Of a DNA stretch of 64,000 nt, positions 1-10,917 are shown piece after piece (position 1 is the first letter of the stretch; each line of letters starts with the position of its first letter). A program made the position numbers and the translations under genes. Origin of the DNA: Isoetes taiwanensis. Taxonomy: Eukaryota; Streptophyta; Lycopodiopsida; Isoetales; Isoetaceae. Below the pieces are notes generated by a model. That model ran no database searches. It was not told the DNA's origin and saw only the letters and a program-made list of their open reading frames with translations. The stretch is taken from positions 14,899,054-14,963,053 of the forward strand of contig JAJEKV010000035.1 of assembly GCA_021234155.1 (NCBI GenBank). The letters are read 5' to 3'.

Positions 1-1575
1 GCAGTAGGGTATGTACGTAATCGTAAATTTCTTAATGATTAGTTTGCAGCAACCTCATTGTTTTCAACTCAGATAGAATGCAACACTGTTGTGAAGCATA
101 GTCATTCTAAGACACACATCAATGCCTTTCTACTAGAATCATTGAGATTTTTGTTTTTCACATTCTTTACAATAGATAATGAAAGTGGAGAGGAATGTGC
201 CAATGAAAATGAACAGGAATTGCCGACTACCTAACTTTGTCATTATGCGTTGTCAAGAAGACACTATTTTCCAGAACATATAGGTGTCAACTGTAATTTG
301 TGATGGAATCTCAAGCTTCTAATCTATATATTCCATCAACATCCCTTCTACTCAATTGCTCTGTGAAAGAGCTATGGCTTTCAAAATAACTCCTGAATTT
401 CTTGGATCATCTCTCAGCCAAAAGTAAAAGTTTCTAAAGTGGAACTTTTGTGCATCTTGTAAGAGCCAAAATTCAAGTTATAACCGAAAAAGCAAATAGG
501 ACCGATGACATTGACATGGCGGAAAAGCAATACGTTTTAGACACCTTTTTACAACTTTTATGAGAGACACCATATATGTATAGGTACAATACCGAATTTG
601 AGGCATTTTCTAGTAATTCCAAGACTTTGATCAATAGGAATATTGGGTTGCTCATGGCTGAGAATAAAAATGGTAAATTGAATAATTTCTTGATAATCAT
701 GTATATTTGTTGTTTCCCTTAGTTGCATATGAGCGAAAAAGTGACTTATAGGAAACATCTTGTCGTGAAACACTGGTATACGACAGTGCAATCAAGATTT
801 GTACGAAGACTGCTCAATTTATATACGTGATCTTCAAATATGTCCTAAGGGATGTGTCTAACTACCTTGACAACCTTTCTCAAGATAAAAGTTTCCAAAA
901 ATCACCAGGATGTCCATTGCTTGCTCCTATCTATTCAACTCTCACCACCTAACTCCACATAACAAACACAAAATGCGCACGCCAAAAATGCAATATCTAA
1001 CCCAGCTACGCAACCAATCCAACCCAACCCATTCCCCAAGCCTGCATTACTATTTCTTTCCTTGCAAGCAATTTGTTCAGCCATGAGATCGAGGCGTATC
1101 CGCAGCGGCGAGATTATTTTTTTTCTTTGAAAATGTATGCAGGAAAAACCATGGATTAGGCTTTAGATCTTATCATACTACAAGTTTCACAACAACAAAA
1201 TGCCACCAGAAAATGCCTTAGAAAAGAGGGTAAATAAATCTTACCTTATCTGTTAGCTCGAAAAGATCCGCTCCAAACCAACTAGCTGAAACTTTTATCA
1301 GCAGATCTAGTCTTCAGTCTCTTTGCAGAATGCAGAACATACCATGTGACTTAAAGCAACTGCAAAATAAAGTATCAAAGCAACTGCAAAATAACCACCA
1401 TCGATTCAAGCAAAAGTAGTGTTTCTGGCAGGCTACTTATGTATTCTTTTAGCATAACCCTGACCAAAAATGTATACCTCTGTTGACAAAGGAGAAGAAA
1501 GAGTAAACTCTCTGCTTCAATATAATGGTGCTGCCTCAAAAAATCAAATTTTTTTTTCCGATCCCACAATAATGC
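1..1575. other. no gene recognised
   Basis: AT-rich DNA with only short, unconvincing reading frames (longest about 77 codons). I recognise no domain, RNA gene or repeat here. It could be intron or decayed intergenic DNA. Confidence 0.5.
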
Positions 1576-1700
1576 TTTTTTTTTTTTTTTTTTTTTTTTT
1601 TTGGTTGAAGGCTAGATTTTTATTATTATAATAAATAATGGTACAAACACCTTATTGAGGATGGCTCAAAAGCCAGATACCTAAAGGGATAAGCACAAAA
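1576..1700 (-). mobile_element. poly(T) tract, possible 3' end of a minus-strand retroposon
   Basis: A run of 27 T at 1576-1602 is followed by an AT-rich stretch. Read on the minus strand this is an AT-rich 3' end followed by a poly(A) tail, as LINEs, SINEs and retroposed transcripts have. A short minus-strand frame (1652-1918) lies just upstream but matches nothing I know. I found no clear target-site duplication, so a plain homopolymer slippage tract is the alternative. Confidence 0.3.
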
Positions 1701-1850
1701 ATAATGCTTTTGGCCGGCAAATGCAGTGTTACCAGCGCATTTGAGCATTTCATGTACATTTCAGTATTATGCATGAGCAGGTCCGCATCATGAGCATGTG
1801 CATAATCTGCAATGATCTGCATAAACTCAAATAACACATTGCATGATCCC

Positions 1851-2084
1851 TGTCGATTGAATTGTTCCGAATTTAAGCTTGACCATGTTGACATAGAGTT
1901 TCTCCCACCCTTCTTCACAGACGCATGCAGATCGTGCGCATCATGAGCAGATCATATGCATTTCAGTATTTGCATTGCAAATCATGATCCGGCATAACTC
2001 ATGCAAAATTATTTGAGTGAAGAAGGGTGGGAGAAACTCTATGTAAACATGGTCAATCTTAAATTCAGAACAATTCAATCGACA
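1851..2084. repeat. inverted repeat with 68-bp arms
   Basis: The arms are 1851-1918 and 2017-2084. The right arm is the reverse complement of the left with 3 mismatches in 68, and the loop is 98 bp. Part of the loop (GCATCATGAGCA and GCATTTCAGTATT-like words) also resembles the sequence just left of the first arm in direct orientation. A transcript would fold into a long hairpin. It may be a foldback element or an inverted duplication; no TSD was seen. Confidence 0.88.
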
Positions 2085-2099
2085 GCGGATCGGAAACAA

Positions 2100-2610
2100 C
2101 ATTAGTGCAATGTGTAACAGCGAAAATCATCGACTGTAGATGCGGGCCCTTCTGTTCTAGAACAACATGAATCTAAAGGTTCGAAAAAAAAAAACATTTT
2201 GATTTCCACATCTATTTATACCATTGAAAGAAAGAAAAGATTACTTAAAAGGCTTTGTCCAAATGTGACTAGGAAAGAAGAAAATTATTATGGATATATT
2301 TAAACATACCTCAAGGAAAGTTGGTATCAACTCTTGTTTTTCATCCAATATTATGCCACGGGCAAAAAAAAAACTAGCAGAAATGGAGGGTTGGAAAAAT
2401 GAAGAAAAACTGTTGAAGTAGTTTTGGTATTTGAGGCAAAATTGGAAATTAATGATGTAAGACAATCTCATATGTAGGGTTGAGTGCTAGATGTAAATTG
2501 ACTAGTGGTTTGTTATGTACTATGCTTTACATTTAATGACCTTCATTGTGAATATTTGACAAATAAAGGTATACGAAAAGATGTTAGCCATTTCTCCTTT
2601 TTAAGAATGT
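2100..2610. other. no gene recognised
   Basis: AT-rich intergenic DNA. One minus-strand frame of 76 codons (2241-2471) is dominated by Phe and Ser and looks like chance. I see no other structure. Confidence 0.5.
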
Positions 2611-2616
2611 AATGAT

Positions 2617-2762
2617 AAGAGCCGGTTCACATGCAACAGTGGTCGGAAAGGGGCCCTGTTATACCCTTTGCAAATTGGTAATGGTTGACGATGGTGGGCG
2701 TAAAAGGGTGTGGCATTTTACATGACGGTGAAGGCCGCGATGGTGCATGTGAATCTAGCCTA
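2617..2762. mobile_element. candidate small TIR element (MITE)
   Basis: The ends are imperfect inverted repeats centred on TTCACATGCA on the left (about 2626) and TGCATGTGAA on the right (about 2744). The word AATGAT flanks both sides (2611-2616 and 2763-2768) and may be a target duplication. The left end (AGAGCCGGTTCACATG) resembles the termini of the TIR element at 34130-34609 (AGGGCCGGGTCACATG), so the two may share a superfamily. The outermost bases match poorly, so the boundaries are tentative. Confidence 0.35.
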
Positions 2763-2769
2763 AATGATC

Positions 2770-3700
2770 AACCATGTTTGTTAATCTCCCACTTTCTTTG
2801 GCTTTTTCACAGATGGTTTAGAGGAAGAATGCATGATGTCCAAGCATGTGGCAAATTTGCAGTATGCTTCAAATAGATTGTAATTATTTCTTGATGCAAT
2901 ATTTGAGATCCTTGTAAAACCAACCAATCAACAATTTCTCCATGTAATGTTGGGATTAATTGGAACTAGCAACACCTATTGTATTAGAAGAGAATCCTTT
3001 ATGATTTTGATTCTTGCTTGTTATGATAAGTCAAATCAAAGATTTGAATCCTGGTAATAATGACTCTCTTATGATCAGCATATCTCCCTTACAATCATCA
3101 TGTCGATCTAAAACAAGATTCTTATAGTCACCCCACCATCGCGGTAAATGTCGGACGTTGGCATGTTATAGCCAGCCTTAAATGGCAAAAAATCCCCTAA
3201 GTCCACAAAAACGCCGTGTAATTTTTTTTTTTTTTTGCGTGGCTATAACATGTCAAAGACACAGATATACCACGGATATGCCTGTGGCTATAACATGACG
3301 ACATCCGATATATATGGCACTCCGTCACCCCATAGCCTCCTTTGCTTTCAGAGAAAGGACTTTGAGATACTTCATGGCGATGTGTCTTGTAGCATTAAGC
3401 TACAATTTGGGCATGGACATAGGTGCACATCTGTATGGAAAACTTTGAAATGAGCTTTATTGTAAGTAGACCATATCTTCTATACGATATAGTTTCTAAA
3501 AACTTCATACTTCAAATCATTGACATCAATGGTGAAAAAACCTAAGGGTATAGCCCAAAAAATGTATATAATGGAGTTCAAATCAAGTGAACGTATCTCT
3601 AAATGAATCATGGTTAGTTTCACATTGTGTTGTATCCTTCCTTTCGATAATATTTCAAGAGATACAACCAATTGTAGGGTTTCAATAGGCAGTCACATTT
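2770..3700. other. non-coding stretch with a small inverted repeat
   Basis: No gene recognised. The one structure is an inverted repeat: 3150-3174 pairs with 3285-3308 (about 21 of 25 positions), and the word TGGCTATAACATG occurs again near 3240 in the same orientation as the right arm. It could be a decayed miniature element. Confidence 0.4.
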
Positions 3701-6430
3701 TCTATCATAACTTGAGAACCAGAGCTCGGTTTTGTTTGATCTTAGGCTTGTTGGAAAGCTTATTCCGAGCGCTTTCCAAAGATATCAGATATGACATGAT
3801 TTGACATTGTACTAGCACAAAGTATCCTTCCTTGATGTCCTCAAAGGGATCCCACTCAGGAAGATCAAACCACTTCGGCTTTGAGGCCTTACTTCCCACA
3901 AACCACTTGGAACCCTTGTTAAGGACCCAAGTGAACATTCTTAGACGTGTTTGCTCCTTGAGAACCCTTCCATCTTGACTCTGGCAAGAACCCGTCTCTC
4001 AGCTCCCTCCCACATGGTTGTTCAGTTTCTAAGCATGTCACAACTTTCTCGTACTTGATTAGGGAGTCCATGTGATTTTTCTTAAGAGTGGAGGTGTGCT
4101 TTCCATTTCGAACATCATCCCAGTGCATTATATAATCCTTGATGCCCTTCACTAGTTGGCTAGAGTCTTTAACAGTCTTGAAGGGAGGTAGTGGTTTTGG
4201 CTGCCCTTTAGGAATGAGAACTTCACCAACGACACCCGTTGCCCAACTTCGATTCCTTGTCTGAGGCATCCACAACTTGTCACCTGGTCTCCACTTATAT
4301 TGCATGATTGGTATTCCATCCCTAACCCAAAACTTGAACTGGCGGCTTTGTGTGTCTGTCAACCCGATCCTTACCATCTAGCAAGTATCCCTCGACAAAT
4401 GATTTCCAATCTGCAACCTCATCCATCAAGAAAGCCATTGGGTTGGGGTCAATGCAGCTCTCAAACACATCCATTAGTTCAGGGAGACTAGTCACATTTT
4501 CTCTCTTGAGCTTGGTGGAGAAAGTTGCAAAGAATGCATCTATATCATCATGCGTATGCCCAACCATCATGAATCCCACTTTCATAACTTTGAATACTCC
4601 CACTACTGTCAAGTATGACATCGCCCCAAACATCCATCTATTCTTGTTTTCTTTCCAACAGTTGACCAATTGAACACATAGCTCCTCTGGCAGTTGTTTC
4701 TCAAGTAAGGGAAAATCATCCCAAGTCCTCCTTGATTCACTAGACACCTTGGATGTGAGCTTTTTTATCTGTCTGGTAACAAAGCGGTTGATCATCCATC
4801 AAAGCCTCAAAAATGGGTGTTGATGGGGAATACCTCCTCCCTTCTATCGATCCTTTCTCTAGTGTTCTCAAGCACTTGAAAATAGAGCTCACATAGAAGT
4901 TTGGATCATCCCTCCATAGATCAAGCACAAAATGACCATAGGTTCCAGTTCCATGACCATGTATTAAGACACCGCCAGACTTACTTTCATCTGAAAATCG
5001 TTTTGACAACGCTTGGGTAAAGGATCTAGCTTTGGCAAGAAAGTCTTGTGTTGGTCCATCTTATCATGAATTATACACAAAAATCACATCGGTGCATCAC
5101 GAGAAAATGTTCTCCATGCCAATACAATCTGTCTACATGATATTTGGTCCCTTTGGTGATCTGCAAATTGCTCCCTAATTGCCATTCTTTCTTTCTCTAT
5201 TGCAGTTGATGCAAGTGTATCCTTGAAGTTGATGCAAGTGTTGCACTTTGAGAATGGCATGTGTTGTAGGACACTCACGTCTGAGAAGTGAGTGCTCCAT
5301 AACTTGCAGAAATGTGATTGAGAAAGAGGCCTACCTCCAGTAGTTTCTAGTATGGAGTTGACCTCTTTAAGGCACTCCTTTTAGATATAATGTTGTGGCA
5401 ACACCCTTTGCACCACTCGCTGCAGTGCTCGTTCTGCTGACTTGTGGGGCATAGATTGAGACATGTATCTCATAAAGCTCTCGAAGGCTGCAATGGCCTT
5501 GAGAGTGTTTGCTCTAGGTTTCAAAGTGAGTGCATTGCCATGTTGGAACAAATTGTGCCCTTTTCTAATCTGCTCCCAGTATCTGTAGAATGAAGACTTG
5601 CTCACCCCAAGAATCCATCTCAATGCTCTCATACATACCTTCATGCCCCTCAATTGATATAGTAACCTTCCTGTGTTTTCATTATAGCTGGAATTCCTAC
5701 AAAGAAGTAGATGAAATTAATCCTATCTTTTAAAATTTGTCCAATGTATTGGGACCTTATCTCAAGAGACGAGGTCATCCACACTGTCTTTGATCTTGGA
5801 CTGTGCAATCTAGGTTGCAACACTCTTGTCCCCTAATTGCCTCTAGGTTTTTTCTTTGGTTGGGGCCATATTTTCCATCCTTTCTAAATATTTGTCACTT
5901 CTAGGCCTCTTGGGCACCCTTGGCTGCCTCTTATGAAAAACATAACGCCTCTTCCTTGTGATCAAAGGATGCTCATCGACCACCAAATCTTCCACATGGC
6001 CTGGGGTGGGGCTTAGGCTATGTAGTTCAGTAGGGCATTCCAAACTATCACCATTCTTGTGTGTAATATATCTAATTGGCCATCTCAACTGTGTTTGGCA
6101 CTCCAACAACCCAGAGCACACAATGCAATCACTAGAGCTTCCCTGGGACATGATTGTATCAACTTGGATAAGAAGCTTCACAATGCCAACTCCAAGATGA
6201 TCATCTCCCAGCCTTTCATCATTCACACTATCAAAAGGATCAACTGCAGTTATGATGTCCTCTGCAAAGACCGTCTCGTTGCAAGGGTGCAACAATAAGC
6301 AGGCCATCTTTATCCATTGGAGCTTAGGGCAATGTCTTGTGCTGGGCTTCCTTGGTTCTATTTTGCTCATCTCACATGCTCCCTGAATGAAAGAGCACAC
6401 ATTAAAACCATATACAACCACTAAAACCAT
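3700..6430 (-). pseudogene. degenerate transposase-like gene (DUF7869-type, tentative)
   Basis: Successive minus-strand coding blocks read 5843-6430, 5381-5653, 5084-5278, 4740-5009, 4322-4795, 3919-4377 and 3705-3938, with frame changes between them. Seen in order: a Lys/Arg-rich N-terminal block; a block around KVCMRALRWILGVSKSSF; a block with FSKCNTC followed by a spaced His; a block with NCWKENKNRWMFG and then VGHTHDDIDAFF; and a C-terminal block with DPFEDIKEGYFVLVQ. This order, especially ENKNR...GHTHDDID, matches what I recall of a TE-associated eukaryotic family labelled DUF7869, thought to be RNase H-like transposases. As I recall it, the residue before NCW is usually Asp; here it is Val (QLVNCW), which would remove a catalytic acid. 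No terminal repeats were found. The family name is from memory and unverified. Confidence 0.5.
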
Positions 6431-6570
6431 TTAAACCATATAGAACCATTAAAAACATTTAAACACTATAATCATTAGCCATATAACCATTATAACCATT
6501 AACCATTAAAAACATTGTAACCATTAACCATTTACCATTAAAACCATCACAACCATATAACCATTAAAAA
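6405..6570. repeat. degenerate AACCATTA-type tandem repeat
   Basis: A low-complexity tract built from variants of ACCATTAAAA and ACCATATA, at least 15 units of 8-17 bp. It lies immediately upstream of the N-terminal block of the minus-strand transposase-like gene, where a promoter would be expected, but no specific promoter element can be read. Confidence 0.65.
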
Positions 6571-6699
6571 TATGGCACACGTGGCACCGCGTCAGCGACA
6601 GCTGACATTGCCACGTCAGCAATCTGGACACCCACGTCACGGACCGCATGGCCCACACGTGACAGGGTGTCATAATTGTCACTTTATCAAGGTTCGAGG

Positions 6700-7340
6700 G
6701 TGCAGCTCGAAATAACTGCACCCTCTTCCTCTTCCCCCGCGACCCATTCATCCATTCATCCTTTCTCTGTTCTGTTTTTCCATTTCATCTCTGGAGCTCC
6801 CCCCTTGGCGATCCTTCCAATCAGTCAATTCCGACGTCTTCTTATGACAGCAGCCTGGTCGACGGATCGGGACGCATCCAGCGCCGAGGTTTTCGCGCAG
6901 TTTGAGTGTTCGAGCGGGCGTTACTGCCTAAGAAGAAAGTGAGGTTCTGCTCTGTAAGTTTATAGCTTCTTTTATTGCTTCTTTTTAGTTTTCTTTAAGT
7001 CCTTTACTGCACTCTTGCTTATATTATTTTATTAGAGGTTCTTACTATCCCCTGTTTCAATTTCCAGCCCGACAAATCCCTATTCTCGCTTTGCAAATGC
7101 CTGTACCAACATGGAATCAAATACGGGAGCTTCCTCTTCATCTTGCAAATCTACCAGGTATGTTTTTTAATATGTTCTCTTTTGTCTCCACTGTTTCACT
7201 GTATTTCACATCTATTCACTGTTTTCTGTTTTGCTTTTGTTTTGTTTTCTGTTTTTGTTTTCTTCTTCTTAGTTTTTGTTTTCTTCTTCTTAGTTTTATG
7301 TTCTTGTACAGGCATAAGTAAGACTAGTGCTAAGACTAGT
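6700..7340 (+). other. possible 5' exons with intron (unknown gene)
   Basis: A C/T-rich leader-like tract (6720-6800) is followed by a short open stretch. A plausible intron runs from a GTATGT donor near 7159, through a T-rich tract, to a TTCTTGTACAG acceptor near 7311. No protein family is recognised. It may be the 5' part of the palindrome-bearing locus downstream, but no continuous frame proves it. Confidence 0.25.
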
Positions 7341-7855
7341 GACAAGCAACCGAACTAGGAATCCTCAGAGACAGGTGATAGGAGGAAATAAACTGCAGAG
7401 CATTAACAGAACATTACTATGAATGATTCACAATAGAAATTGCAAAACTCGGGATGAATGTTTCATAACAGAACATAACTATGAATGAATGTTTCTAATT
7501 ATGATCTAACAACATGAAATGCTTTACAGCAATTGCAAATCTTTCTAACTCACAGAATATCCTCCCTTGCAGGAAAGGTGCAGACTACACCTGGCTTTCT
7601 CGACTCGTGAGTCGAGAATGCCTCAGCTTGCCAACAATCCAGGAAGTACAAGCCTTCTTCTCGAGTGACGAGTCGAGAATTTCTCGACCGCTGAAGGGCG
7701 AAATGTGAGTGTACACCACGGACTATTAACTTGTTGAAGCCATCTCGAATCGCGAGTCGAGAATGCAAGATGCCTACCCAACGTCTTTCTAGTCCTCGAA
7801 AGCCCGCTGCAGCCTTTGTGCATTCTCGACTGGGGCGAAAATAAATGTCATACCC

Positions 7856-8179
7856 ATGGCTCGTGTCGGTTCGGGTGCCTCCACCCGGTCAGAGCCACTC
7901 TCCTTGAACTATCTTCGTCGAATATTGGGCGGGGACCGGCCCGACCGGGTGGAGGCGGCGACTAACCACGAACGTCTTTGGCGGTTTTCTCACTTCGTGA
8001 GTCGAGAAGACCCGCTAGTCTCACACGTAACGATCTTCTATGTCTTGTCCCGTGCTGCAGAGCGATCCCGAGCCACTCTCCTTCGAACTATCTTCCTCGA
8101 GTATTGCGAAGGGAAGTGGCCCTTAGTATCTGCCGGGCCTCCTCGGCTAACAGTGGATCCATTTGAACTGCATCCCTAA
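7856..8179 (+). CDS. short coding-like fragment with internal duplication
   Basis: An open frame of 107 codons with no recognised domain. It holds a direct duplication: the word GAGCCACTCTCCTT plus about 30 following bases occurs at about 7895 and again at 8070. A perfect 14-bp inverted repeat (7877-7890 with 7943-7956, GCCTCCACCCGGTC) flanks the first copy. A palindrome of the CTTTCTCGACTCG family lies inside the frame at 7985-8008, so the frame may be fortuitous. Confidence 0.2.
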   Translation: MARVGSGASTRSEPLSLNYLRRILGGDRPDRVEAATNHERLWRFSHFVSREDPLVSHVTIFYVLSRAAERSRATLLRTIFLEYCEGKWPLVSAGPPRLTVDPFELHP

Positions 8180-8620
8180 GGCCCATAGACCTAGCATGAT
8201 CTATACACAACTAGCATGATCTATACACAACTAGCATGCCTAACAGATACTCGGACTGGATGGATCCCTTTGCTTCTAAGCAGAAGGGAAGGCATTTTAT
8301 GCAAAAATACGCCGGATGAAATCGTTTCATGAAGTTGCTTTCGATTTATAGTTCCCTGTCGGCGTCTCTCAACCTAGAGAGTATCTCGACGCTGAAATAT
8401 GCTCAACAAGGAAACCATAAATTGGGCGAGCTGTCGAACAGTTCCAAGATCAAAACAGGGAGCTGTTCGAGTGTTACTCCGATCCATTGTTTCCGTGCCG
8501 AGCATATCTCAACCCAGATACTATATTTCATCTCTTGACGCTGAAATATGCTGAACAAGGAAACAATAAATCCGTCGAGCTTTCGAGTAGTTCCATGTTC
8601 TAAACACATCTGGCATGTTC
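8180..8620. repeat. alternating direct and inverted repeats
   Basis: CTAGCATGATCTATACACAA is tandemly repeated at about 8192-8235. A unit of roughly 65 bp beginning CGACGCTGAAATATGCT appears at about 8389-8450 and 8535-8600 in the same orientation. A third, diverged copy in inverted orientation lies between them (about 8459-8520, containing GAGCATATCTC and GTTTCCGTGCC). No gene is recognised. Confidence 0.6.
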
Positions 8621-8916
8621 TACACACATAATGAAACAGGCATCTCTGAAACTCACCTCTTCACGCAGGAATTCCTTCGGCCATTGTATCACAGATCCCG
8701 CAGCCTCACCGAGAGTCTTCGCTTCCTCTGTTGGCCTCATCAACAATGCATCCGGATCAAATACTTGTATCAAAGCGATTCTCGGCAGATTCCCTCTTCC
8801 ACGGCGGCTGGCGTGAAGAGTTCCCGTGTGTTAAGCGACTCATCTCCGCTTGCTACCTTAGCCCCCGCGGCTCATCGATCAAATCAACTATTTGCAAAAG
8901 ACACGCAGTTAGAAAT

Positions 8917-8936
8917 AGAGAGAGAGAGAGAGAGAG
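8917..8936. repeat. (AG)n microsatellite
   Basis: Ten uninterrupted AG units inside otherwise unrecognised sequence. Confidence 0.95.
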
Positions 8937-9263
8937 TAAGGCGTTATTTGCTTACAATAGTCGTGGCCCATCCGTGAACTCGCCACTGTCGATCTCCACT
9001 TCCGGTTCTTTGTTCCCCAAAGTCGCCAATGCCGCAGTAGAACTAAGCATCCGGAAATCTCCACTGCGCTTACTAAGTCCCTGGAAATGAATGAATTTCG
9101 AATTGGTATTTGAGCTGGCTAAAAGCTGGCCCGTCTTTGTACTCTTAGCCCACTTTTTCCTTGAATCATTTTATATCCTTAATTTCAAATTTAAGAACAC
9201 CGGACCTTTTTACGCAAAAGTCCTAAAACCTCCAAGGCGGAAGAGGCTCAATTTACAAGGGAA

Positions 9264-10544
9264 TTGAGCAGCAAGAGGATGCGGGGGCATGCGGATATGA
9301 CGACTCCATCAAGAAGCGGGCCGCCGGAGCGGAAGCTGGTTCAAGCGGCACCAAGAAAAGAAAGACAGGGACTCGAGGTGAGCTCGCAGTTTTGTGTTCG
9401 GTCGGGATACCTTTATCGATCCATCCTTCTGTTTTGCAAAGATTCATCTGCGGAGGCGCTTGTGATCACCGGCGAACTCCTCGTTCTTCGGCCATCGAGG
9501 GCTTGGAGACGGAGCTACTTGATACGCCAACCAGATTCTTGGTGGTATGTCGAAGTATCAACAAGCGGCAAGGAGAAAGATCTGTTTCCATGGCAAAGGG
9601 ATAAGAAGAGCTCCGACGACAAGTACAAGGAGGTCGGGGTTGTGATCTCCGTCTCTGCGCCAGATTCGAAGCATCTATCATTGTGTGTGGAAGACTATTT
9701 GAAGGGTAAGTTCTACCACACGAAGAAGTTATCAGTATCCAATTACTCTCACTCTTCAATGAGCAAGTCGAAGGGGACCGACAAAAGGCCGATGCCTTTA
9801 AATTGTCAGAACCTTGGGTGGAAGGATCTGGAAGGGATGAAGGAGGTCGGAACCCTGACATCCAGAGAGCTTGGAATGGAGATTTCCAGGGTCAGGGAGA
9901 AGTTGTTCAACACCGGGAGCTTCATGTCCAGCGTGCTAAAGACTCTAAAGCACTCGGCAGTTACCAGGGATGTTGTAGTTCAGAAAGAAAAAACTCCAGA
10001 CAGGACTGCAGATGAAGCAGATGAGAGTACACGGGAGGAATCAGATGCTGAAGAAGAGGAAGATATGGTTGATTCCCAATTCTTGGATCCAGATGAGCAG
10101 ATTAGGAAATCGCAGAGAGGGGCCCAGAAGATGGAGTGGCTGGCTCAGTATTATCCATTAGGGATATCACACAAAGGCGTTCTTTGGACATCGAGCGCGA
10201 AAAGGTTTACACGAGTGAGATGCCGCCTTGTTCAACCACGGGGGAATTTAATCCAAGACATCTTTGGAGATTCGAACTTGATGGTGCGACATCCCTTGCA
10301 GATCCAATGCTGCGGATGTCATACCATTCGGCAGATCGAGAATCGAGTTGTTGGTGGAAGTCCGGAAGACACGAAGGGGAAAAGATGTCGGTTTTGGGTT
10401 GTGGATGGCCGATTATTCGGTGAGGGCGATACAAGTATTGCGAGCCGGAAAAGGAAGTGCCGCAAAGGATCAGGGCCGGATATTTCAAGCGAGTGCGAGT
10501 TCTTTCAGCCAGAACGCCGCCCGGCGGAGCTTCGCCAACATTAG
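9264..10544 (+). CDS. hypothetical protein, 426 codons
   Basis: This is the longest uninterrupted frame in the first 19 kb and one of the longest in the window. The start is the first ATG, after a stretch with no obvious leader. The N-terminal third is basic and poor in recognisable structure. Residues about 235-275 are strongly acidic (ADEADESTREESDAEEEED). The C-terminal part has several Cys and Arg (IQCCGCH). No signal peptide, membrane segment or known domain is visible. It sits between palindrome clusters and upstream of the FCP1-like segment, so it may belong to the same unknown element. Several short competing frames overlap it, and codon use does not prove it is coding. Confidence 0.35.
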   Translation: MSSKRMRGHADMTTPSRSGPPERKLVQAAPRKERQGLEVSSQFCVRSGYLYRSILLFCKDSSAEALVITGELLVLRPSRAWRRSYLIRQPDSWWYVEVSTSGKEKDLFPWQRDKKSSDDKYKEVGVVISVSAPDSKHLSLCVEDYLKGKFYHTKKLSVSNYSHSSMSKSKGTDKRPMPLNCQNLGWKDLEGMKEVGTLTSRELGMEISRVREKLFNTGSFMSSVLKTLKHSAVTRDVVVQKEKTPDRTADEADESTREESDAEEEEDMVDSQFLDPDEQIRKSQRGAQKMEWLAQYYPLGISHKGVLWTSSAKRFTRVRCRLVQPRGNLIQDIFGDSNLMVRHPLQIQCCGCHTIRQIENRVVGGSPEDTKGKRCRFWVVDGRLFGEGDTSIASRKRKCRKGSGPDISSECEFFQPERRPAELRQH

Positions 10545-10621
10545 CCAATGCCGTAACACAATAGCGGCAAGTGCCAGCTACATAAGGTAAATTACTGTCT
10601 CTGATTTGGGGCTTTCTCGAT

Positions 10622-10703
10622 ATCCTCTGATTTCCCGAGTTCCACTAGGCTTTCTCGACTCGCGAAGTCGAAAAGCCTAGTGGAACTCGGGAAATCAGAG
10701 GAT
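10622..10703. repeat. 82-bp near-perfect palindrome
   Basis: Starting at ATCCTCTGATTTCCCGAG, the left 40 bp are repeated in reverse complement up to 10703, with essentially no loop. The centre is a CTTTCTCGACTCG-family palindrome in which one arm has lost a G. The unique flanking sequence is therefore also inverted, so this is not just an insertion of the core. Confidence 0.92.
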
Positions 10704-10816
10704 GAGGGAGCTTTCTCGACTCATCAAAAACCTCCAGAGAGTTAAAGAAAAGTAAAGATTGAAGGGACTTTCTCGACTCGCGAGTCGAGAAAGCCAGAGA
10801 CAACGCGGAAAGAATA

Positions 10817-10865
10817 GTGTGAAGGGACTTTCTCGACTCGCTGAACCGAAGCGGTCCCTTCACAC
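10817..10865. repeat. hairpin enclosing a half palindrome
   Basis: GTGTGAAGGGAC (10817-10828) pairs perfectly with GTCCCTTCACAC (10854-10865). The loop contains one half-site TTTCTCGACTCG whose partner is missing. Confidence 0.85.
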
Positions 10866-10917
10866 TTAGCGCTTTGTGCTCTCACGACTTTCGACTCGTA
10901 GTCGAGACACTGATTAA

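Noticed and set aside
7091-7358. Phe-rich membrane proteins
   Set aside because: The Phe-rich part is the T-rich tract of a likely intron (GTATGT to TTCTTGTACAG).
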